Part shown: positions 14,301-23,026 of the stretch, piece after piece
Position numbering within the stretch: the first letter of the stretch is position 1
Layout of the letters: the number at the start of each line of letters is the position of its first letter
NCBI GenBank assembly: GCA_013697055.1
Contig: JACCXK010000079.1
Location: forward strand, 1-32,309
Direction: 5' to 3'
From: Alphaproteobacteria bacterium
GTDB taxonomy: Bacteria > Pseudomonadota > Alphaproteobacteria > Micropepsales > Micropepsaceae
DNA length: 32,309 nt
Program-made: the position numbers and the translations under genes
Notes under the pieces: generated by a model
Database searches by the model: none
Seen by the model: the letters and a program-made list of their open reading frames with translations, nothing else
What the model was told of the DNA's origin: nothing

Positions 14301-15719
14301 TCAGGACGAACAGCTAACCTCAAGCCCGCACAATTCCGGCGGCGGCGGCGCGGCGAAAGCTTCGTCGCCGTCGTGGCTTTGGAACGGTGACTGGATCAGC
14401 CGGAAGATGCGGTCCAGGGTAGCGATGTCGCCGCGATCCTCGACGGCGCGGATGGCGGTTTCCGCCACCCAGTTGCGCAACACATATTTGGGATTGACCT
14501 CGTCCAGGTCCAGAACATGCTCGCGTTCGGTGCGAACCCGGTAGCGCGACAACCAGGCTTCAGCATCCGCATTGGCCTCGCCGAACAGCACCAGCCAGTC
14601 CGCATCCTCGCCACTGAGATTGCGGAAGCTCAGCGTATAATCGGCCCGCGCCTTGACCATCAGGTTCAGCAGGTCACCGATCAGCTGGTCGTCGCCGGGC
14701 TCCTTGCGCGCCAGCCCCAGCTTGGCGCGCATCAGGGTGCGATAGCGGGTGCGATACATGCCCTCATAGGTGTCCAGCGCGCTGATCAGCGCGTCCTTCT
14801 CAATCAGGTTGGATAGGGCGAAGGCGAGCGCTCGCAGATTCCAGTGCGCGATGGCCGGCTGCATGTCGAAGGCATAGCGGCCCTGCTGGTCGGTGTGGTT
14901 GCAGACGAAACCGGGATCATAGGCCTCCATGAATCCGAACGGCCCATAGTCCAGGGTCAGGCCCAGGATGGACATATTGTCGGTGTTCATCACGCCATGG
15001 GCGAAGCCTACCGATTGCCAGCCGGCCATCAGCTCGGCGGTGCGCTTGACCACTTCGCCGAACCAGGCGGCGTGATCGCCCTCCAGACCTGCGAAATATT
15101 CCGCGATGACGTGATCGGCCAGCAGGCGCACCTGCTCATGCTGGCCGTTGTGGAAGAAATGCTCGAAATGGCCGAAGCGGACATGGCTGCGCGCCAGCCG
15201 GGTCAGCACCGCGCCCGGCTCCGCCGTTTCGCGCAGGACCTGTTCGTTGGTGGCGATGATCGACAAGGCGCGGGTCGTAGTAATGCCCAGCGCCGCCAGC
15301 GCTTCGCTGCAGAGATATTCGCGGATGGTGGAGCGCATCACGGCGCGGCCATCGGCGAAACGCGAATAGGGCGTTTGCCCAGCGCCTTTCAACTGGATGT
15401 CCCAGAGTTCGCCGGCCGGATTGCGCGCCTGCCCGATCAGCAGGGCGCGGCCATCGCCCAATTGCCCGGCCCAGACGCCAAACTGGTGGCCGGAATAGAC
15501 CATCGCCAGCGGCGTGAAGTCACCCAACTGTGCATGCCCGGAAAAAACCTGGGTGAAAGCGGGACCCGCAAAAGAGCTGGCATCCATGCCGATTAGCGCC
15601 GCGGCTTTTGGATTGGCGTGCAGCAGCCTGGGTTGCACCCCGACCTTCTCAGCCGGAATCAGGGTGTAAAATTCCCCCGGCAGACGGGCGTAATGATTTT
15701 CGAGTTTCAGGCCGAACAT
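14301..15719 (-). CDS. selO: SelO family protein adenylyltransferase (YdiU)
   Basis: A 472-residue pseudokinase-fold enzyme that transfers AMP to Ser/Thr/Tyr of target proteins, linked to redox stress. The start is ATG 15719 (MFGLKLENHYARLPGEFYT), which gives the usual SelO N-terminus. A longer frame starting with TTG at 15755 would overlap yaiI. Active-site marks are Lys111 (QLKGAGQTPYSR), Arg/Glu in RSTIREYLCSEA, Asp247-Asn248 (GVMNTDNMSI) and Asp257 (DYGPFGF). The protein ends VSCSS, with Cys470 at the third-last position where animal SelO carries selenocysteine. It lies 5 bases after yaiI on the same strand, so it belongs to the rhlE-yaiI-selO operon. Confidence 0.93.
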   Translation of the reverse strand: MFGLKLENHYARLPGEFYTLIPAEKVGVQPRLLHANPKAAALIGMDASSFAGPAFTQVFSGHAQLGDFTPLAMVYSGHQFGVWAGQLGDGRALLIGQARNPAGELWDIQLKGAGQTPYSRFADGRAVMRSTIREYLCSEALAALGITTTRALSIIATNEQVLRETAEPGAVLTRLARSHVRFGHFEHFFHNGQHEQVRLLADHVIAEYFAGLEGDHAAWFGEVVKRTAELMAGWQSVGFAHGVMNTDNMSILGLTLDYGPFGFMEAYDPGFVCNHTDQQGRYAFDMQPAIAHWNLRALAFALSNLIEKDALISALDTYEGMYRTRYRTLMRAKLGLARKEPGDDQLIGDLLNLMVKARADYTLSFRNLSGEDADWLVLFGEANADAEAWLSRYRVRTEREHVLDLDEVNPKYVLRNWVAETAIRAVEDRGDIATLDRIFRLIQSPFQSHDGDEAFAAPPPPELCGLEVSCSS

Positions 15720-15724
15720 GGGCG

Positions 15725-16180
15725 CTAAATTGCGCGCTTCAGCGCCTGGATGCAATTCTCCAACTCGCCCAAGAAGCGCGAACGATCCTGCTTGCTGAAT
15801 CCGGCATGATGGGTCTGACCGCCTGGCGTCAGCTCGCGCAAATGCCGGCTGAGTTCGCGCATTCCAAGCGCCATGCCGATGCCGTCCTGCGTGAAAGTCT
15901 TGCCGTTGGGACCCAGCACGCGCGCACCCTTGTCCAGGCAGCGCGACGCCAGCGGAATATCGGCGGTGATGCAGATGTCGCCGGCGGCGATGTGCTCCAC
16001 GATCCAGTCATCGGCGGCATCCGCGCCTTCCGCCACGGTGACGTGGCGCAGGAGCGGATTGGCCGAGGGACGCAAGCCCCCGTTGCTGACGATGGTGACG
16101 ACCAGGCCATGCCGGGCCGCCACCTTTTCGACCTCTGCCTTCACAGGACAGGCGTCGCCGTCAACAAACAGTGAAATCAA
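15725..16180 (-). CDS. yaiI: YaiI/YqxD family protein (DUF188, UPF0178)
   Basis: A 151-residue protein with the family signatures FVDGDACPVK (about 5-14), VSNGG, EGADAADDWI (about 51-60) and ITADIPLASRCL. The fold is PIN/NYN-like with conserved Asp residues, suggesting metal-dependent nucleic-acid action, but no function has been proven to my knowledge. The start appears to be TTG at 16180, overlapping the rhlE stop as TTGA, because no ATG or GTG lies before the conserved FVDGD motif. This overlap suggests translational coupling to the helicase gene. Confidence 0.9.
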   Translation of the reverse strand: MISLFVDGDACPVKAEVEKVAARHGLVVTIVSNGGLRPSANPLLRHVTVAEGADAADDWIVEHIAAGDICITADIPLASRCLDKGARVLGPNGKTFTQDGIGMALGMRELSRHLRELTPGGQTHHAGFSKQDRSRFLGELENCIQALKRAI

Positions 16181-17526
16181 GCAGCGCTCGTACGCTTCTT
16201 GTCGTTACCCCGATGCCAGTGTGGCCGCGAACCGTTGCGCTTGGCCGGGGCATGGGGATCGCCATGCGGCAAACCCTCACCGCGTCCGCCGCCAGGCTTG
16301 TGGCCACCCTTGTTCTGCGGCTTGCCGCCATGGCGATGGCCATGGGCACGGCGCGGCTCTTCCTGCTGCTTGCGTTGTTCTTCGGTCAGCTCAGGAAGGT
16401 TGTGCGCCACCAGTTCGATCTTCATGCGGATGATGCGCTCGATATCCTTCAGATAGGCGCGCTCCGAACTGTCGCAGAAGCTGATGGCGATGCCTTCGCC
16501 GCCGGCGCGCGCGGTGCGGCCAATGCGATGGACATAGCTTTCCGGCTCGTTGGGCAGCTCGAAGTTCACCACATGGCTGATATTGTCCACGTCGATGCCG
16601 CGGGCGGCGATGTCGGTGGCCACCAGCACCCGCGCCTTGCCGGTCTTGAACATGTCCAGTGCCCGCTGACGGGCATTCTGGGACTTGTTGCCGTGAATGG
16701 CTTCCGCCACCACGCCGGTGCGCGACAGATGCTCGGCCACCTTGTTGGCGCCGTGCTTGGTGCGGGTGAACACGATCACCCGGTTCATCGAAACATCTTT
16801 CAGCAGTTCGCTGAGCAACTGGCGCTTTTGCGGCGCCGGCACGAAATACAGCTTCTGCTCGACGCGGTCGGCGGTCTTGCCTTGGGGCGTGACCTCGATG
16901 CGCTCCGGCGAGCGCAGCATGTCGTGGGTCAGCTTGACGATGTCGTCGGGCATGGTGGCCGAGAACAGCATCGACTGGCGCTCGCGCGGCAGCATCGCCA
17001 CCAGCTTCCTCACATCGCGGATGAAGCCCATGTCCAGCATGCGGTCGGCTTCATCGACGATGAAGGTGTTCACCGCGTTGAGCTGAACCTGCTTCTGCTG
17101 CACCAGGTCGAGCAGGCGGCCCGGTGTCGCCACCAGGATGTCCACGCCGCGGGACATGTTGCGGATCTGGGTGTTCTGGTTCACGCCGCCCAGGATCACG
17201 GTCATTTTCAGGTTGAGATAGCGGCCGTAAGTGCGCAGCGATTCCTCGATCTGCACGGCAAGCTCGCGGGTGGGCGCCAGAATCAACGCCTTGGCCTGCT
17301 TGGGGCCCGGCGGGACATGGCCGATCGACAGCTTCTGCAGCAGGGGAATACCGAAGGCGGCGGTCTTGCCGGTGCCGGTCTGGGCGATGCCCAAGAGGTC
17401 GTGGCCCGACAGCAGCGCCGGGATGGCGCGGGTCTGGATGGGGGTCGGGGTGGTGTAATTTTCTGCCGCCAGGGCGCGCAGAATCGGCTCGGCAACGCCA
17501 AGCGTCTGGAAAGTCACGTCAGTCAC
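16177..17526 (-). CDS. rhlE: DEAD-box ATP-dependent RNA helicase, RhlE-type
   Basis: A 449-residue cytoplasmic RNA helicase. GTG 17526 is chosen as start because AAGGA lies 5-6 bases upstream and the product then begins TDVTFQTLGVAEPILRAL, the normal Q-motif N-terminus; a frame open to 17565 adds an unlikely leader. Motifs in order are the Q motif (Phe6, Gln31), Walker A AQTGTGKT (48-55), PTRELA, ATPGR, DEAD (VDEADRML), SAT, and the C-terminal helicase motifs including ARGIDV and HRIGRTARAG. The tail from about residue 380 is basic and rich in Gly, His and Lys, as in RNA-binding tails of RhlE. It heads an operon with yaiI and selO and is divergent from the cold-shock gene. Confidence 0.93.
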   Translation of the reverse strand: MTDVTFQTLGVAEPILRALAAENYTTPTPIQTRAIPALLSGHDLLGIAQTGTGKTAAFGIPLLQKLSIGHVPPGPKQAKALILAPTRELAVQIEESLRTYGRYLNLKMTVILGGVNQNTQIRNMSRGVDILVATPGRLLDLVQQKQVQLNAVNTFIVDEADRMLDMGFIRDVRKLVAMLPRERQSMLFSATMPDDIVKLTHDMLRSPERIEVTPQGKTADRVEQKLYFVPAPQKRQLLSELLKDVSMNRVIVFTRTKHGANKVAEHLSRTGVVAEAIHGNKSQNARQRALDMFKTGKARVLVATDIAARGIDVDNISHVVNFELPNEPESYVHRIGRTARAGGEGIAISFCDSSERAYLKDIERIIRMKIELVAHNLPELTEEQRKQQEEPRRAHGHRHGGKPQNKGGHKPGGGRGEGLPHGDPHAPAKRNGSRPHWHRGNDKKRTSAA

Positions 17527-17873
17527 AAAAGTCCTTAAAAACCGCGAGGGCGCGCCAAAGGGCACGGATTTACGGCTGGTTGCCGTCTTCCACGCACACT
17601 GGAGGGAACGGAGGTCAAAGCTGAGATCCGGCGGTGGCAGCGCTGAAAAGCGCCTTGTGCGGTCGCACGGAGGCCGGGCTTATGCGGCTGTTCGCCCCCG
17701 AAGTCAACCCATTTTTGCTGCGTCGCAACATAAGAGACCATAACAATTGTGCGATTAACCCCGTTGCGGGGTGCGTCTTTCTGTAGTCATCATGTCGCAG
17801 TCTCCCCCGCGCAGCCGGAACGGGGGGAGGCTTGGGGTTTTCAAGCCGGCATTGGGGCAGTGCGTCGGTTCTC
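17527..17873. promoter_or_regulatory. Divergent promoter region and cold-shock leader
   Basis: About 350 bp between rhlE (-) and the cold-shock gene (+) with no credible gene. A modest sigma-70-like pair faces the cold-shock gene: TTGCTG at 17715-17720 and CATAAC at 17739-17744 (18-base spacing). Downstream, the presumed leader holds a CCCCG/CGGGG hairpin (17759-17771) and a longer C-run/G-run pairing (17802-17809 with about 17821-17829, one bulge). Structured leaders are typical of cold-shock mRNAs. The promoter call is weak and the structures are only sequence-level pairings. Confidence 0.35.
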
Positions 17874-18497
17874 ATGGCATACGGTAATGACGGGCCTAAG
17901 CCCATTTCGCAGGCTTCTGCGAAGGGCAAGGTAAAGTGGTTCAACGCCACAAAGGGTTACGGTTTCATCACACTGGACAATGGCGGTGACGCCTTCTGTC
18001 ACGCCAGCGCGTTGCAGGCGACCGGGCATGCCGATGTGCAGCCCGGCACCAGCATCGTCTGCGACCTGGCCGACAGCCAGCGCGGCTTGCAGGTGGTGAC
18101 GGTCCACAGCGTGGACACCTCCACGGCGGAAGCACCTGCCCGCGCGCCGCGCGGCGACCGCTTCGGCGGTGGCGGCGACCGTTTCGGCGGCGGCGGCGAT
18201 CGCTTCGGTGGCGGTGGCGATCGCTTCGGTGGCGGCGGTGGTTATGGCGGCGGTGGCGGCGGCTATCGCGACAACAATGCGCCCTCCGGCCCCATGGTCG
18301 AAGGCAAGGTCAAGTTCTTCAACGACCAGAAGGGCTTTGGCTTTGTGATGCCCGACAATGGCAGCGGCGACATCTATCTGCATGCCAGCGCGCTGCGGCG
18401 TTCGGGTGTCCAGGTGGTCGAGCCCGACCAGCGCATCCGCTATTCGACGCGCCAGGGCAACAAGGGCGTCGAAGTGGACAAGGTCGAGATCATTTAA
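17874..18497 (+). CDS. Double cold-shock-domain protein with Gly-rich repeat linker
   Basis: A 207-residue single-strand nucleic-acid-binding protein with two CSDs. The first spans about 17-82 (GKVKWFNATKGYGFI, with RNP1 at 27-32 and RNP2-like DAFCHAS at 39-45). The second spans about 143-207 (GKVKFFNDQKGFGFV, DIYLHAS at 166-172). Between them lies a linker with four GDRFGGG units (residues 94-121) and a poly-Gly/Tyr stretch, an RGG-like RNA-binding and phase-separation-prone composition. Two-CSD proteins of about 200 residues are known in alphaproteobacteria; the repeat linker is less usual. ATG 17874 is preferred because it starts just before the first domain. It likely acts as an RNA chaperone, perhaps with the divergent helicase. 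Confidence 0.92.
   Translation: MAYGNDGPKPISQASAKGKVKWFNATKGYGFITLDNGGDAFCHASALQATGHADVQPGTSIVCDLADSQRGLQVVTVHSVDTSTAEAPARAPRGDRFGGGGDRFGGGGDRFGGGGDRFGGGGGYGGGGGGYRDNNAPSGPMVEGKVKFFNDQKGFGFVMPDNGSGDIYLHASALRRSGVQVVEPDQRIRYSTRQGNKGVEVDKVEII
18153..18236 (+). repeat. Four tandem 21-bp repeats (GDRFGGG) in the cold-shock gene
   Basis: Units start at 18153, 18174, 18195 and 18216 and differ only at synonymous third positions. They encode Gly-Asp-Arg-Phe-Gly-Gly-Gly four times. As 21 is a multiple of 3, gain or loss of units would keep the frame. Confidence 0.93.
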
Positions 18498-18538
18498 CGC
18501 CGATCTTTTGAGCCGCGTTCTCACTGCCCCGCACAGGG

Positions 18539-18829
18539 ATGTCTCAGATGAGCCGGAAGACCATCAACGTTATTTGCAGGGTCGTGCCGCTTTTCTTGTC
18601 GTGGACCGCCTGTATCTGGGTCCTGGGCAATGTCGCCGGCGGTGTGCGCGGCACCGGCGAAGGATTGGGATTTCACATCTTCTGGCTTTTGATCCTGGCC
18701 CAGGCGCCCTTCATCCTGGGTTATCTGTTGACGGCGGAATGGCGCCGGGGGCGCGCCGCTATGGGCTTTCTGCTTCAGACGGCCGCGCTAATACTGGCCT
18801 TCGCACCCGTCGCCTTTTTCAGGCTGTAA
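18539..18829 (+). CDS. Small polytopic membrane protein, unknown
   Basis: A 96-residue protein, not recognised. It has about three hydrophobic helices: about 10-33 (VICRVVPLFLSWTACIWVLG), about 45-66 (HIFWLLILAQAPFILGYLL) and about 75-93 (GFLLQTAALILAFAPVAFF), with short charged loops (EWRRGRA). The start is either ATG 18539 or ATG 18548; an AGGG lies immediately before the first and is better spaced for the second (MSRKTINVICR). It follows the cold-shock gene by about 40 bp on the same strand and is convergent with the ABC exporter gene, ending 6 bases from it. Confidence 0.6.
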   Translation: MSQMSRKTINVICRVVPLFLSWTACIWVLGNVAGGVRGTGEGLGFHIFWLLILAQAPFILGYLLTAEWRRGRAAMGFLLQTAALILAFAPVAFFRL

Positions 18830-18835
18830 CGCCGC

Positions 18836-20701
18836 CTAGACCGGCGCGGCCCTGGCCACGCCGGGCGCCACATCAGGATCGTTCTCGACTTCTTTGAGCT
18901 TTTCGCGGGCCGCCGCGGCTTCGCGCTGCTTGTTCCACATCGAGGCGTAGTGGCCGTTCTGCGCCAGGAGCTCGGAATGGCGGCCGCGCTCGATGATCTG
19001 GCCATGGTCCAGCACCAGGATTTCATCGGCATCCACCACGGTGGACAGCCGGTGCGCGATCACCAATGAGGTGCGATTCTGCGACACGATGTTGAGCGCG
19101 CTCTGGATTTCGCGCTCAGTGCCGGTGTCCAGCGCGCTGGTGGCCTCGTCCAGCAAAAGGATGGGCGGGTTCTTGAGGATGGTGCGGGCGATGGCGACGC
19201 GCTGCTTTTCCCCACCTGACAGTTTCAAGCCGCGCTCACCCACCATGGCCTCATAGCCCAGCGGCAATTCGACAATGAACTTGTCGATCTGGGCCAGGCG
19301 CGCAGCTTCCTTGATGTCGGCCTCGTTGGCGCCGATGCGGCCATAGGCGATGTTGTACTTGACCGTGTCGTTGAAGAGCACCGTGTCCTGGGGAACGATG
19401 CCGATCACGCTGCGCAGGCTTTCCTGCGTCACGTCGCGGATATCCTGGCTGTCGATGGTCACCTGCCCGCTTTTGATGTCGTAGAAGCGGTAGAGAATGC
19501 GGCTGATGGTGGATTTTCCGGCACCCGACGGCCCCACGATCGCCACCGTCTTGCCGGCCGGCACCGTGAAGCTGATGCCTTTGAGGACAATGCGTTCCGG
19601 GTCGTAAGCGAACACCACATTGTCGAAGCGGATCTCACCGCCCGAAACCACCAGTGGTTTTGCGCCCGGCTTGTCCTGAACCTCACGCGGCTGGTTGAGC
19701 AGCCGGAACATGGCTTCCATGTCCACCAGTCCCTGGGTGATCTCGCGATAAACCGTGCCCAGCAGGTTCAGCGGCTGGTAAAGCTGGATCACGATCAGGT
19801 TGGCGGCGACGAACTGGCCCAACTTCACTTCGCCCGACTTGACCATCATGGCGGCCAGGATCAGCACCACCCCCTGCCCCAGCGCCATGATCGCGGCCTG
19901 ACCGGTGTTGAGGATGGACAGCGAGGTTTGCGACTGTATGGAGGCGTTGGAATATTTCTCCATCGAGACGTCGTAGCGCCGGGTCTCATGCTTCTCGTTG
20001 TTGAAATACTTGACCGTCTCGAAATTCAGCAGGCTGTCGACCGCCTTGGTGTTGGCGTCGGTATCGGACTGGTTCATCTCGCGGCGGAAGGCGATGCGCC
20101 AGCGGGTAACGGCGACGGTGAACCAGCTATAGGCCGCCACCATGGCGATGGCGGTCAGCGCCACCCAGATGTTGAACGTCCACAGCAGGAGGCCGGCATA
20201 GATAAGCACCTGGAAGATGATCGGAAACACCGAGAACAGGGCGAAGGAAAGAATATTGTCGATGCCGCGGGTGCCGCGCTCGATCACGCGGCTCAGGCCG
20301 CCGGTCTTGCGCTCCAGGTGAAAGCGCATCGACAGGGTATGAATATGGGCGAAGGTCTCCACCGCCACTTCGCGCATGGCGTGGTACTGCACCTTGGCGA
20401 ACACCCCGTCGCGCAGCTGGGCAAAGGCCTGCATCAGCACGCGCGACATCGCATAGGCCGCCACCAGCGCGATCACCACCCACAGCGCCGCACTCTGAGG
20501 CGTGGTGCCGAAAGCATCGACCGCCGCACCCAGGAATTGCTGCGACACGGTTGTGACAATGATGCCCAGCATCAGGAACACGATGCTCCACACCACCCGC
20601 CAGCGCAGGTCGGGCCGGCGCGCAGGCCAGAGATAGGGCATCAGCCGCCACAAGGGACGGAACGACGGTGCGCCGCTGCCTTCCTCGACCGGATGGGCCA
20701 T
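18836..20701 (-). CDS. atm1: ATM1/HMT1-type ABC exporter, fused TMD-NBD
   Basis: A 621-residue half-transporter that works as a homodimer in the inner membrane. The six-helix transmembrane domain covers about 30-330, with the subfamily pattern DTDANTKAVDSLLNFETVKYF. The nucleotide-binding domain covers about 355-590: Walker A GPSGAGKST, Q-loop IVPQDTVLFNDT, signature LSGGEKQRVA, Walker B ILLLDEATSALD and switch IAHRLST are all intact. ATM1 relatives in alphaproteobacteria export glutathione-linked metals or glutathione polysulfide and give heavy-metal tolerance. ATG 20701 directly abuts the TAG of a 30-codon membrane peptide on the same strand, so the two are probably translated together. Confidence 0.92.
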   Translation of the reverse strand: MAHPVEEGSGAPSFRPLWRLMPYLWPARRPDLRWRVVWSIVFLMLGIIVTTVSQQFLGAAVDAFGTTPQSAALWVVIALVAAYAMSRVLMQAFAQLRDGVFAKVQYHAMREVAVETFAHIHTLSMRFHLERKTGGLSRVIERGTRGIDNILSFALFSVFPIIFQVLIYAGLLLWTFNIWVALTAIAMVAAYSWFTVAVTRWRIAFRREMNQSDTDANTKAVDSLLNFETVKYFNNEKHETRRYDVSMEKYSNASIQSQTSLSILNTGQAAIMALGQGVVLILAAMMVKSGEVKLGQFVAANLIVIQLYQPLNLLGTVYREITQGLVDMEAMFRLLNQPREVQDKPGAKPLVVSGGEIRFDNVVFAYDPERIVLKGISFTVPAGKTVAIVGPSGAGKSTISRILYRFYDIKSGQVTIDSQDIRDVTQESLRSVIGIVPQDTVLFNDTVKYNIAYGRIGANEADIKEAARLAQIDKFIVELPLGYEAMVGERGLKLSGGEKQRVAIARTILKNPPILLLDEATSALDTGTEREIQSALNIVSQNRTSLVIAHRLSTVVDADEILVLDHGQIIERGRHSELLAQNGHYASMWNKQREAAAAREKLKEVENDPDVAPGVARAAPV

Positions 20702-20794
20702 CTACTGGCCCATGTTTCCGCCGCCGAAGGTGACAAACCCGGCGATCATGGCCAGCAGGGCCACGGCCCCCACAATCAGCAACCAGCGCGGCAA
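20702..20794 (-). CDS. 30-residue single-span membrane peptide upstream of the ABC exporter
   Basis: A short frame missed by usual length cut-offs. Reading the - strand, TTG 20794 follows a GGAG site with a 6-base spacer and encodes a peptide beginning PRWLLIVGAVALLAMIAGF after the initiator and ending FGGGNMGQ. One hydrophobic helix of about 18 residues fills the middle. Its TAG (20704-20702) is immediately followed by the exporter ATG at 20701. Good ribosome site, membrane-helix composition and stop/start abutment favour a real gene. The TTG start and lack of a recognised family keep it uncertain. It could be a small exporter subunit or simply a coupling leader. Confidence 0.5.
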   Translation of the reverse strand: MPRWLLIVGAVALLAMIAGFVTFGGGNMGQ

Positions 20795-20882
20795 AATATT
20801 CTCCGTGGCAAGGGGCTTAAAACCCGTCTAGGAAGGCAACGTTTAAAGAAGTATCACGAACTTGCGCAACCCTGTTGGTGGC

Positions 20883-21449
20883 ATGGACAAGACAGAAATC
20901 AGGAAATCCGCGATCTGCGTGTTCTGCGGCTCTTCCTACGGCACGGACCCGGCTTTTCGCGATGCCGCCCGCGCCGTCGGGGCGGGAATTGCCAAAATCG
21001 GCCATGCATTGGTGTTCGGCGGCGGCAGCCCCGGCCTGATGGGCGACGTGGCGCGCGCCGCGCGGGGAGCGGGAACCGCGGTCGAGGGAATCCTGCCCGG
21101 GTTCCTGCGCGACGTGGAACCGCCGCTCACCCAAGGCGAGACCACCGAGATCGTGCCTGACCTTTTTGTGCGCAAACAGAAGATGATGGACCGCGCGGCC
21201 GGCTTTATCGTGCTGCCGGGGGGCCTGGGCACCTATGACGAATTCTTCGAAGTGCTGACCAGCGCGCAGCTTGGCGTGCAGATCAAGCCCATCATCCTAG
21301 TCAATGTGAACGGCTATTTCGATCCCCTGGAAGCGATGCTGCAGGCCTCGGTCAGGAACGGTTTTGTGCGCAAGGAAAATCTGGGCCTGTACCGGATTGC
21401 CGATAGCGCGGATGCGGCGCTGGCGATGATGGCCGAGGCTCTGCGCTAA
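20883..21449 (+). CDS. LOG family protein (TIGR00730; cytokinin riboside phosphoribohydrolase-like)
   Basis: A 188-residue Rossmann-like nucleosidase. LOG enzymes cleave N6-substituted AMPs (and AMP in some bacterial members) to base and ribose 5-phosphate. The family motif PGGxGTxxE is present as PGGLGTYDE (112-120), along with the nucleotide-binding Arg/Lys (VRKQKMMD, about 96-103) and the N-terminal ICVFCGSS and FGGGSPGLMG strands. ATG 20883 is preferred over an in-frame TTG 21 bases upstream. The gene is divergent from the exporter, and its TAA overlaps the stop of the convergent cimA within CTAA. The physiological substrate is not known. Confidence 0.92.
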   Translation: MDKTEIRKSAICVFCGSSYGTDPAFRDAARAVGAGIAKIGHALVFGGGSPGLMGDVARAARGAGTAVEGILPGFLRDVEPPLTQGETTEIVPDLFVRKQKMMDRAAGFIVLPGGLGTYDEFFEVLTSAQLGVQIKPIILVNVNGYFDPLEAMLQASVRNGFVRKENLGLYRIADSADAALAMMAEALR

Positions 21450-23026
21450 ACCGGCGCGTTGTCCTTATACAGCTTGTAGATGATCGAGTCGGTCAGCGCC
21501 TCAAAGGACGCATCCACGATATTCTCCGACACGCCCACGGTGGACCAGCGGTTGCCCTTGCCGTCGGCCGATTCCACCATCACGCGGGTCACCGCCTCGG
21601 TGCCGCTGGTGAGGATGCGCACCTTATAGTCCACCAGCCGCAGGTCTGACAGGAACGGCGAATATTTGCCCAGGTCCTTGCGCAGCGCCGCGTCCAACGC
21701 ATTGACCGGACCGTTGCCGGTACCGGCGCTGCGGATTTTCTCGCCCGCCACCATCAACTCCACCGCCGCCTTGGAGCGGGACTCCAGATCACCGGACGGG
21801 CCCTTCAGGCTTTCCACCGTGACGCTGAACTGCTCGACGGTGAAATAGCGCGGCAGCTTGTTCTGCTGGCGCAGCGCCAGCAGTTCGAACGAGGCGGCGG
21901 CATCGTCATAGCTGTAGCCTTCGAACTCGCGGCGCTTGACGTCCTGCAGCAGCCGCGAAAGATCGCCGCCTTCCGATCCCAGGCTGGCGGCGACGTTGGC
22001 GCGGCCCGATTGGGCCGATACCGGCATGGTGCGCTTATTGCCCACCGATTCCGGCGGCACGTGCTCATACGTATGCGGGTCCTTGACCACGGCGGAGACA
22101 TGCAAGCCGCCCTTATGGGTGAAGGCCGAGGCGCCGACATAGGCGGCATAGCGGTTGGGCGCGCGGTTGAGAATTTCGTCCAGCAGGCGCGAGACATGGG
22201 TGAGCTGGGCGAGGCCTTCCTTGCTAACGCCGGTTTCGAACTGCGACGCGAAAGGCTCCTTCAGCATCAGGTTCGGTAGCAACGCGCAGAGATTGGCATT
22301 GCCGCAGCGCTCGCCCAGCCCGTTCAAGGTGCCCTGTACATGGCGCACGCCGGCGCGGATGGCGGCGAGCGACATCGCCACCGCCTGTTCGGTGTCGTTA
22401 TGAGCGTGGATACCAAGATTGGCGTTGGGCAGCGCCGTCTTCACCGCACTGACAATGCGGTACACATCTTCCGGCATGGAGCCGCCATTGGTATCGCACA
22501 ACACCAGCCATTTGGCGCCGGCGTCATGCGCGGCCTTCAGGCAGGACAATGCGTAGTCCGGATTTTCCTTGTAGCCGTCGAAGAAATGCTCGGCATCGAA
22601 AAGCGGCTCGCGTTTCTTGGCGGCGACGGCTTCCATCGAGCGGGCTATATTGTCAAGATTGTCTTCCAGCGAAATCTCCAGCGCCACCCGCACCTGATAG
22701 ACGCTGGTCTTACCTACCAGGCAAATCGCATCCACGCTGGCATCCAGCACTTGGGCCAAGGACGGATCATTGGCGGCGCTGCGCCCGGCCCGCTTGGTCA
22801 TGCCGAAAGCCGTAAAGCGGGCACGTTTCAGCGGCGGACGTTCCGCGAAGAACGCCGTGTCGGTGGGATTGGCGCCTGGCCAGCCACCTTCGATGTAATC
22901 GATGCCGAGATTGTCCAGCGCTAGCGCGATCTGGCGCTTGTCCTCGACCGAGAAATCCACGCCCTGGGTTTGCGCTCCGTCGCGCAAAGTCGTGTCGAAG
23001 ATATAAAGGCGTTCGCGGGTGGTCAT
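21446..23026 (-). CDS. cimA: (R)-citramalate synthase
   Basis: A 526-residue enzyme that condenses pyruvate and acetyl-CoA to (R)-citramalate, a threonine-independent entry to isoleucine. The N-terminal DRE-TIM aldolase domain carries [16 protein letters not shown] (11-26) with the metal- and base-binding residues, HAHND, and [12 protein letters not shown]. The C-terminal LeuA-type dimer/allosteric domain (about 385-520) suggests feedback control by isoleucine. DGAQTQ in place of DGEQ, together with overall length, separates this group from 2-isopropylmalate synthase. Its ATG overlaps the cysS stop (ATGA), so the pair is translationally coupled. Confidence 0.93.
   Translation of the reverse strand: MTTRERLYIFDTTLRDGAQTQGVDFSVEDKRQIALALDNLGIDYIEGGWPGANPTDTAFFAERPPLKRARFTAFGMTKRAGRSAANDPSLAQVLDASVDAICLVGKTSVYQVRVALEISLEDNLDNIARSMEAVAAKKREPLFDAEHFFDGYKENPDYALSCLKAAHDAGAKWLVLCDTNGGSMPEDVYRIVSAVKTALPNANLGIHAHNDTEQAVAMSLAAIRAGVRHVQGTLNGLGERCGNANLCALLPNLMLKEPFASQFETGVSKEGLAQLTHVSRLLDEILNRAPNRYAAYVGASAFTHKGGLHVSAVVKDPHTYEHVPPESVGNKRTMPVSAQSGRANVAASLGSEGGDLSRLLQDVKRREFEGYSYDDAAASFELLALRQQNKLPRYFTVEQFSVTVESLKGPSGDLESRSKAAVELMVAGEKIRSAGTGNGPVNALDAALRKDLGKYSPFLSDLRLVDYKVRILTSGTEAVTRVMVESADGKGNRWSTVGVSENIVDASFEALTDSIIYKLYKDNAPV

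Noticed and set aside
17615-17950. - strand frame in the rhlE/cold-shock gap
   Set aside because: No domain or ribosome site, and it overlaps the conserved start of the cold-shock gene.
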